Assembly: GCA_040905685.1 (NCBI GenBank)
Contig: JBBDRB010000048.1
Coordinates: 1 to 38,682 of the forward strand
Origin: JBBDMU01 sp040905685
GTDB lineage: Bacteria > Bacteroidota > Rhodothermia > Balneolales > Natronogracilivirgulaceae
Reading direction: 5' to 3'
Length of the DNA stretch: 38,682 nucleotides
The stretch's first letter is position 1, and the number at the start of each line of letters is the position of its first letter. The notes beneath the pieces were generated by a model, which was not told where the DNA came from, searched no databases, and worked only from the letters and a program-made list of their open reading frames with translations. The translations under genes and the position numbers were made by a program. Positions 33,014-38,682 of this stretch are shown in pieces.

Positions 33014-34975
33014 TCAGGACCGGACCCGGCTTTCTTTAAACTCGTTGATCAAACCGCCTTTTTTCATAATGCCGACCTGACGCCCGCTCATGGAATGAGT
33101 CATTTCATACTGTCTGTTGTTGGTGAGGTTTTCAACCAGTATAGGTTCGTCATGGCCGAGTTGTTCCTGCAGATTGGCCAGTTCAATTACATCACCCTGA
33201 GTGATTGTTTCATAATCGTCGGGATGGACAAATTCCAGGGGCAGGACCCCAAAATTGATAAGGTTTTGCCAGCCTATGCGGGCGTACGATTTAGCCAGGA
33301 CGGCTATCTGGCCAAGGTAACGCGGACATATAGCCGCATGTTCGCGGCTGGACCCCTGGGCATAATTATTACCGGCAACGATTACATGTCCGTCGTAGGA
33401 TTCTGTGGCCTCCAGGGCCCGGCGGTGAAACGTTTCGTCCATCTGATAATACACAAATTCGCTGAGTTTAAGAATGTTGCTGCGGTAGGGCAGAACTCTG
33501 GAACCTGCCGGCATGATCTCATCGGTGGATATGTTGTCACCTACCTTGAGCAATACCTCTGTACGGCTTGTGCCGGGAAGGGGTCCAAATTGAGGGAAAG
33601 TATGAATGTTTGGCCCTTTTTGAAGCGGGGTACCGGACCCGTTCTTCCGCGGCGGGATCAACATTTCCGTGCTGACCACCCATTTTCCCGGTTCCTTGTA
33701 CTGAGGATAGGTCATATCGTATAATTTCTCTAATTGCCGGGGATCGGTAATCATACCCGTCAGAGCGGAAGCGGCACCGGTTTCCGGACTGCACAGATAA
33801 ACCTGGTCATCGGCCGTACCGGATCTGCCTTTAAAGTTTCGCGGCATCGTCCGAAGGCTGATCTGGTTGGAACCGGGGGCCTGGCCCATGCCGATGCATC
33901 CCAGGCATCCGGTTTGATGGAAACGTGCACCGGCCTGGACAAAAGAGATGATCGAATCCATGGTGGCCAGGTTTTCAATAATTTGGCGGGATGCGGGATT
34001 AATATCCAGGGATACATCCGGGCTGACTTGTTTGCCTCTGACGATTTCCCCCACAATCCAGAAATCCCGTAATCCGGGGTTGGCCGAAGAACCGATGACT
34101 ACCTGGTGGATTTTCTTCCCGGCTACTTCCCGTACCGCCACCACATTACCCGGACTGCTTGGGCAGGCAATCATCGGTTCGATGTCGCCCAGGTTGATAT
34201 GCTCATGCAGGTCATATTCGGCGTCCGGGTCGGCCAGCAATTCCACATATTCATCACCCCTGTTATTTTGTTCCATGAACCGCAATATCTCCCTGTCGGC
34301 AGGAAAGACGGTGCTGGTGGCGCCCAGTTCGGTTCCCATATTGGCCATTACATGACGGTCCATGGCCGATAGATATTCCAGGCCGGGACCGTAATATTCG
34401 ATAATCATGCCCCGGCAGCCGTGAACGTCATACCGGCGGAGCATTTCCAGAACGGCATCTTTGGCGCTTACCCAATCCTGCAGCCTGCCGGTCAATTCCA
34501 CCCCGAGCACTTTGGGCATTTTTATATTCATGGGTTCTCCGGCCATAGCCATGGCCACATCAAGGCCTCCGGCCCCAAAGGTCAGCATGCCCATTGACCC
34601 GGAAGCGGGGGTATGGCTGTCAGACCCTATCAGGGTTTTGCCCGGGATCGCAAAATGCTGCATATGAACGGGATGACTTACCCCATTTCCGGGCTTGCTG
34701 TACCACACGCCAAAACGTTCACTTGCCGATTTCAGGAACAGGTGATCGTCCATGTTCTTGAAATCCGTTTGAAGCAGATTGTGATCCACATATTGGGCCG
34801 ATATTTCGGTTTTGACCCTGTCAATGCCCATAGCTTCGAGTTCCAGCATTACCATCGTGCCGGTGGCATCCTGGGTAAGCGACTGGTCAATCTTCAGGGA
34901 GATCTCTTCGCCCGGTATCAGGTCGCCGTTTATCACATGAGATTCGATCAGCTTGCGGGTGACATTCCGTTTCAT
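33014..34975 (-). CDS. Aconitate hydratase, short (Aquifex-like) type
   Basis: Isomerises citrate and isocitrate. The 653 residues carry the aconitase core (GSDSHTPASGSMGMLTFGAGGLDVA, ACPSSPGNVVAVREVAG, HQTGCLGCIGMG) and the swivel domain (GDNISTDEIMPAG, YAQGSSREHAAICPRYLG with the catalytic Ser). Cys357 and Cys360 match two of three [4Fe-4S] ligands. The usual third ligand in GSCTN is replaced: residues 295-299 read GSSAN. Cys271 in ACPSSPGN is nearby. It may be a subfamily trait or imply altered function. It follows aarF by 22 bp and may share its transcript. Confidence 0.9.
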   Translation of the reverse strand: MKRNVTRKLIESHVINGDLIPGEEISLKIDQSLTQDATGTMVMLELEAMGIDRVKTEISAQYVDHNLLQTDFKNMDDHLFLKSASERFGVWYSKPGNGVSHPVHMQHFAIPGKTLIGSDSHTPASGSMGMLTFGAGGLDVAMAMAGEPMNIKMPKVLGVELTGRLQDWVSAKDAVLEMLRRYDVHGCRGMIIEYYGPGLEYLSAMDRHVMANMGTELGATSTVFPADREILRFMEQNNRGDEYVELLADPDAEYDLHEHINLGDIEPMIACPSSPGNVVAVREVAGKKIHQVVIGSSANPGLRDFWIVGEIVRGKQVSPDVSLDINPASRQIIENLATMDSIISFVQAGARFHQTGCLGCIGMGQAPGSNQISLRTMPRNFKGRSGTADDQVYLCSPETGAASALTGMITDPRQLEKLYDMTYPQYKEPGKWVVSTEMLIPPRKNGSGTPLQKGPNIHTFPQFGPLPGTSRTEVLLKVGDNISTDEIMPAGSRVLPYRSNILKLSEFVYYQMDETFHRRALEATESYDGHVIVAGNNYAQGSSREHAAICPRYLGQIAVLAKSYARIGWQNLINFGVLPLEFVHPDDYETITQGDVIELANLQEQLGHDEPILVENLTNNRQYEMTHSMSGRQVGIMKKGGLINEFKESRVRS

Positions 34976-34997
34976 GCAGAGACTTTTTGATTAATAG

Positions 34998-36308
34998 CTA
35001 TTTACTCGATTCTGTATAGGTATAAATACGATCCTTTGCATTTTCCGTTCGGATAGTTGACTTAAGTTTCATCAACATATGGAACATTCCAAGGTTTACT
35101 CTGGCTATATAAATGAAATGTTTGGAGCCGCGGGGTTCCGGCTGTCCGGAAGCTATCCGGGCTAGCTTTCTAAGTTCATCACCAAAGCGCGGATCGCCGA
35201 AATCAAAACTTTTTTTTCGGTAAGGACTGACAATAAGGTCTCCGAAAGAGCGGCAGAACGAAAAAAAACGCTCTTCGTAAACAGGGTCGCGCGGATCCGT
35301 TCTGATCATTTCCAGATCCGTATACAGCTCACCAATGCGTTTTTTATCATTGGCCAGGTGAGCCGGCACAAGTTCAATGAACGCATCGAAGAATTCGGGT
35401 GGACATTTCTTTACGCATCCAAAGTCAATGATCCCCAGTTTGCTATCCGGCGTATAAAAGAAATTACCGGGATGAGTATCTGCATGGACCGTACGGGCCG
35501 GATTTATCTGAGCATGAAAGAAATTCCACAGCAGTTGTCCGAAATGATCGCGTTCTTCCTGAGGGGGATTACCGCTGAGAAAATCCTTCATATGCCGGCC
35601 TTCGATAAAGGTCATCGTAAGCACCTTTGAGGACGAAAACTCCCGGATCCATTCCGGGGTGACAAAATCACCATGGCTGTACCGGCTGTGAAAATCGTTT
35701 ATGGATTCGCCTTCGAGCCGGTAGTCGGTTTCCTCAAGCAGCCTGTCTTTTACTTCTTTAAAATAGTCATCCAGGTTGTCGGACTTGCGGATTTGACGCA
35801 GCAGCATTTTTGCAAGGTCAAGATCCGAGGCAATGGTTTGCCGTACGTCCGGATACTGGATTTTTATGGCCACCGGCCGGCCATCTTTCAGCCTGGCCCG
35901 GTGAACCTGCCCCAGAGAGGCGGCAGCCAGGGCTTCCGGTTGAAAATCATCAAATAGTTGTTCGGGATATTTTCCCAATTCCTTTTTTATGAGACTGCGC
36001 ACAAGCGCTTTATTTAAAGGCGGCACATGGTACTGGGCCTGAGACATGACTTCAACAAATTCTTCAGGCACCACGCTGTTGTCAAGGCTGAGCGCCTGGG
36101 CCAGCTTCAGGGCGGAACCACGCAGCTTTGAAAATTCACCATATATATGGCGGGCATTGGTGTCATGAAGTCTGCTCAGGGAGGCCTCATCGTGACGGGC
36201 ACCAAACCTCTTTTTAAAGTGATACTTAGCATAATTAGTCCCCACTTTGAACCCGGCTCCGGCTATAATTTTCCCACGCTCAAAGCGGGAGGAAGGGAAA
36301 TCACTCAT
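34998..36308 (-). CDS. ABC1/AarF (UbiB-like) atypical kinase
   Basis: Member of the protein-kinase-like family involved in isoprenoid-lipid metabolism; activity here unknown. The 436 residues show the N-terminal ALKLAQALSLD segment (KxGQ read as K-L-A-Q), the Ala-rich loop AAASLGQVHRARL, the Lys in VAIKIQYPDV and HADTHPGNFFY with IIDFGCVKK (metal-binding Asp). No transmembrane end is seen. The start overlaps the TetR stop as ATGA, so the two form one translational unit. Confidence 0.92.
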   Translation of the reverse strand: MSDFPSSRFERGKIIAGAGFKVGTNYAKYHFKKRFGARHDEASLSRLHDTNARHIYGEFSKLRGSALKLAQALSLDNSVVPEEFVEVMSQAQYHVPPLNKALVRSLIKKELGKYPEQLFDDFQPEALAAASLGQVHRARLKDGRPVAIKIQYPDVRQTIASDLDLAKMLLRQIRKSDNLDDYFKEVKDRLLEETDYRLEGESINDFHSRYSHGDFVTPEWIREFSSSKVLTMTFIEGRHMKDFLSGNPPQEERDHFGQLLWNFFHAQINPARTVHADTHPGNFFYTPDSKLGIIDFGCVKKCPPEFFDAFIELVPAHLANDKKRIGELYTDLEMIRTDPRDPVYEERFFSFCRSFGDLIVSPYRKKSFDFGDPRFGDELRKLARIASGQPEPRGSKHFIYIARVNLGMFHMLMKLKSTIRTENAKDRIYTYTESSK

Positions 36309-37003
36309 TTATACATTCCTTTTTCTTTGAATTGCTCGACGCAGGCTTGCCAAAAAGGGGAGTTGGGCTGCGTATTACGGTTGGCAACCAGGAATTTGCC
36401 AAGATCCAGACCTTTGTCTATGATGGCCGAGTAGAGGACTTCGCTGAGGAAGGATGAAAGTTTATCGGTAAGGGCTATCGTTTTTTCTGAACCCGGACTT
36501 TCGTCCCGGATCCAGAAAATGACCAGTTGAAGGTAGAAGTTGCTCAGTACATTGTAGGTATAAGCGTTCAGCAGATACTGATTCATACCGGCAATGCGGG
36601 TATCCTTCTGCACGAAGTCTTCGACCAATTCCTCGATATGAGACTGAAACGCTGATTTGGGACGGGCGTTATAGATAAATCCATTAAATGTTTTTTCCAC
36701 AAAATCCCGCTGTTCCTGCATCATATCCAAAGAACTATAGACAAAATTAGAGAGCTTTTCATGGAGGTCAAATAATTCAAATCCGTCAATTTCACGGATC
36801 ATCTCTTTGTATTGTGGAACAATACCGGCGTAGTACCCCTTCAGGATGGCGATTTTGTTGGGAAAATCCTTGAATATGTCGGCTTCCTTTACCCGTGCTT
36901 TTTTTGCAATATTCTTTAAGGTAAATGCGGAAGGGTCGTTTACATATAGATCGATTGCAGCGTTTATGATCCGGTTTTTCTTATCGTTTTTTTCCTGTGC
37001 CAT
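36305..37003 (-). CDS. TetR-family transcriptional regulator
   Basis: 232 residues. The N-terminal TetR HTH reads RIINAAIDLYVNDP, then FTLKNIAKKARVKEADIFKDFPNKIAIL, and an all-helical ligand/dimer domain follows. It is co-translated with the ABC1 kinase and divergent from the PAS-AAA-Fis gene; the 95-bp gap between them probably holds both promoters and the operator. TetR-ABC1 pairs recur in Bacteroidota, hinting at a lipid-related signal, but no ligand can be named. Confidence 0.9.
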   Translation of the reverse strand: MAQEKNDKKNRIINAAIDLYVNDPSAFTLKNIAKKARVKEADIFKDFPNKIAILKGYYAGIVPQYKEMIREIDGFELFDLHEKLSNFVYSSLDMMQEQRDFVEKTFNGFIYNARPKSAFQSHIEELVEDFVQKDTRIAGMNQYLLNAYTYNVLSNFYLQLVIFWIRDESPGSEKTIALTDKLSSFLSEVLYSAIIDKGLDLGKFLVANRNTQPNSPFWQACVEQFKEKGMYK

Positions 37004-37098
37004 AGACGTTTGGTTTTTATAGGGTATAACGGCAGAGTCCTGCCTTTGTTTGGAAGATGTTCGCCTGAACCGGAGTCCGGGCTGTTAAAAATTTTTGG

Positions 37099-38421
37099 AT
37101 GGCACAAAACAATTTAATATCGTTACCCAAACGAAATTTCGGTGATAAAACAGTATCCATTTTGACAGCTACCAATTCTTTCTGGCGGGAGGTGTTAGAC
37201 TTCCTGCCAAACCTGGTCCTGATATTCCGCATAGATAAAGATGAACAGGTCCAGCTTATGTTTGCAAATAGAAAAATAGAAGCCACCCTGGGTTTTAGTC
37301 CCCGTGAATTCGTATTGGCTTCGGAGACCCATCCCCTGGTTCAGCGTAAACTTGATAGCCTCGTTGAGATCGTTGCCCGGCACTCACACGCCAAAGCCAA
37401 AAAGGACAAACAGGAAATCACGCTGCTTACAAAACGAGGCGACGAAAAAGGTTTTACCTTTGACTTCGAATTGTTTAAAGTGAAAAGCAGTCCTGCCAGC
37501 TTTCTGGCCGTAAATTTAAGGGAAGCCGGTACGGACATCTTAACGGCCGGGGAAACCGTGAGCACACCGCGGTTTGTAGCCGAATCGCCGGCCATGAAAG
37601 CGGTAATGGAAAACATAGATGCCCTGATAACCGCCGACTCCCATGTGCTGATCCGCGGGGAAAAAAGCACCGGGAAGAAGACCCTTGCCCGGATCCTGGT
37701 CAAGCCGGCAAAGCTGGCCGGATCAGAGGTGATTGAGGTTAATGCCGGCACAGACGCTCTGCCCCTGGAAGAAGAGGTGCCGGCGGATGACACTCCCCTG
37801 ATATTCCTCATCCGGAATATCGACCTGCTTCCCGGCCGGGAGCAGGCCCGGCTGAAGCAGATGCTGGACAAAAGAAAGGCTTCGAATCTTAAGACCCGCG
37901 TGATCTCAACAAGTTCCACCGCCCTGGAGAGTCTCTTGGAAGAAAACAGGTTTGAAGCCAATCTGTATTATACGCTATCCTTTCACCCGGTACTTTTGCC
38001 ACCGCTCCGGCACAGAAAGGAAGATGTCGTTGAGCTTTTCCGCTACTGGACACAAACTATACCGGCTTTGGTGCACATGCCGGCCCTGGAATGGTCAGCC
38101 GGGGCGGAAGCAGCGATGGCAGAAAGCAAATGGGAAGGAAACTTTGACGAATTCTTTGCCATGCTCAGGCAATCCCTGGTCTTTTCAGGTAACGGAAAAT
38201 TTCGCTTTTCTGAAAAGGCAAAGCCTGAGAAGTCAGCGGTGTTCTCAGATGCCGCCCCGGAGGAGGAATACGTTAGTTATGATGAAATGAACAGGCGATA
38301 CCTGAGGAAAGTACTTGAGAAAACCCGGGATAAAATCTATGGAAAAGACGGAGCCGCCAGGTTGCTTGGCCTGAAGCCGACTACCCTGCAAAGCAAACTG
38401 AAAAAATTGGGTATCCGGTAG
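37099..38421 (+). CDS. PAS-AAA-Fis regulator resembling a degenerate sigma-54 activator
   Basis: 440 residues: a PAS-like domain (about 28-140), an AAA domain (about 155-330) with Walker A-like GEKSTGKK at 187-194, a FEANLYYTLSFHP / LPPLRHRKEDV segment typical of NtrC proteins, and a C-terminal Fis-type HTH (GAARLLGLKPTTLQSKLKKL). The stretch that should hold GAFTGA is missing: about 40 residues after Walker A the chain goes straight to LIFLIRNIDLLP. There the Walker B acids are replaced, and YYRL reads YYTL. It therefore probably binds DNA but cannot activate sigma-54 polymerase. It is divergent from tetR. Confidence 0.85.
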   Translation: MAQNNLISLPKRNFGDKTVSILTATNSFWREVLDFLPNLVLIFRIDKDEQVQLMFANRKIEATLGFSPREFVLASETHPLVQRKLDSLVEIVARHSHAKAKKDKQEITLLTKRGDEKGFTFDFELFKVKSSPASFLAVNLREAGTDILTAGETVSTPRFVAESPAMKAVMENIDALITADSHVLIRGEKSTGKKTLARILVKPAKLAGSEVIEVNAGTDALPLEEEVPADDTPLIFLIRNIDLLPGREQARLKQMLDKRKASNLKTRVISTSSTALESLLEENRFEANLYYTLSFHPVLLPPLRHRKEDVVELFRYWTQTIPALVHMPALEWSAGAEAAMAESKWEGNFDEFFAMLRQSLVFSGNGKFRFSEKAKPEKSAVFSDAAPEEEYVSYDEMNRRYLRKVLEKTRDKIYGKDGAARLLGLKPTTLQSKLKKLGIR

Positions 38422-38570
38422 GCCTCTGCGTGGATACAACGGAGGCATTTGCTGAAGTCGGTTCAAACCCTTAACTTAGATTATAAAGCTATTATTAATA
38501 GTAAGTTGCAGGCAATAATAGTTTTTTAGCAGGCGTTACATTTTTTCATTAATAAATTGATAATAAGTGC

Positions 38571-38600
38571 TTGACAATGGACCGTTATCAGGCGTATATT
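38571..38600 (+). promoter_or_regulatory. Strong sigma-70-type promoter with AT-rich upstream region
   Basis: TTGACA (38571-38576) and TATATT (38595-38600) are 18 bp apart, preceded by about 50 AT-rich bases that could act as an UP element. A second TTGACA at 38673 near the window end suggests tandem promoters. No gene starts before the edge; the transcript product lies outside the window. Confidence 0.6.
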
Positions 38601-38682
38601 TTAGACCTGTCAGCGAAAGGCAGCCGCAAGGCAAACCCCCTGAAAAAAAGAGGTAAGAAAGCAAGATAAGTCTTGACACGGG

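Noticed and set aside
33095..33724. 209-residue frame opposite aconitase
   Set aside because: Antisense to the conserved swivel domain, with no start signal or family.
38421..38446. Weak GCCTC...GAGGC hairpin after the PAS-AAA-Fis gene as a terminator
   Set aside because: The stem is short with a large loop and no T-run follows.

Overview
The window looks like a chromosomal segment from the Bacteroidota-related FCB group, most likely the Balneolia/Rhodothermia branch. The evidence is a secreted subtilase with a type IX secretion (Por) C-terminal sorting tail, paired proline-rich TonB-type proteins, a lipoprotein-anchored cyclophilin, a TetR/ABC1-kinase pair, an archaeal-type ProRS and mostly SD-poor starts. 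This is an inference from gene content, not a phylogeny.

Layout. Positions 1-2860 are an AT-rich, decayed accessory region. It holds a partial gene start, a fragment of a type I restriction HsdR helicase, a HEPN_Swt1 remnant broken by a CAG-to-TAG change, an intact autoinhibited Fic protein, an IS3-family transposase remnant and the N-terminal stub of a tyrosine integrase. It ends at the 3' end of a tRNA-Arg(CCT), the usual arrangement of an element integrated in a tRNA gene. Positions 3052-19772 are mostly ordinary chromosome: a Ppx/GppA phosphatase, a secreted S8 protease, a PBP4-type DacB, a LolC/E-like permease, an RluA-family pseudouridine synthase, a membrane gluzincin-like protein, a TIGR01777 epimerase, small envelope proteins, a DUF1015/cyclophilin/GDPD operon, and DUF1844 plus a Nudix hydrolase. 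Positions 19783-21331 carry two tandem TonB paralogues. Positions 21470-24897 carry the proS-nnr-vanZ operon, followed by tRNA-Met and a glutaminyl cyclase.

Positions 26400-26800 hold no protein gene. On the minus strand they contain two tandem copies, exactly 172 bp apart, of a compact transcription unit: upstream CCTGTA-N8-TACGTA box, -10 box, a perfectly conserved 32-nt core, then a Rho-independent terminator. I read these as twin small RNAs just downstream of a NarL/LuxR-type response regulator. This is the strongest candidate for something undescribed here.

Positions 27581-32766 form a methionine-synthesis locus on the minus strand: a SAM-I riboswitch with its own terminator, then metY, metX and a bifunctional aspartokinase/homoserine dehydrogenase. 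One SAM sensor could therefore control both the entry and the end of the pathway. Positions 33014-37003 hold an aconitase with an unusual iron-sulfur ligand motif, an ABC1/AarF kinase and a TetR regulator. A divergent gene (37099-38421) encodes a PAS-AAA-Fis protein that resembles a sigma-54 activator but lacks the GAFTGA loop and the Walker B acids. The last 110 bases hold an AT-rich upstream region, a strong promoter and a second TTGACA at the window edge, possibly the start of an rRNA operon.
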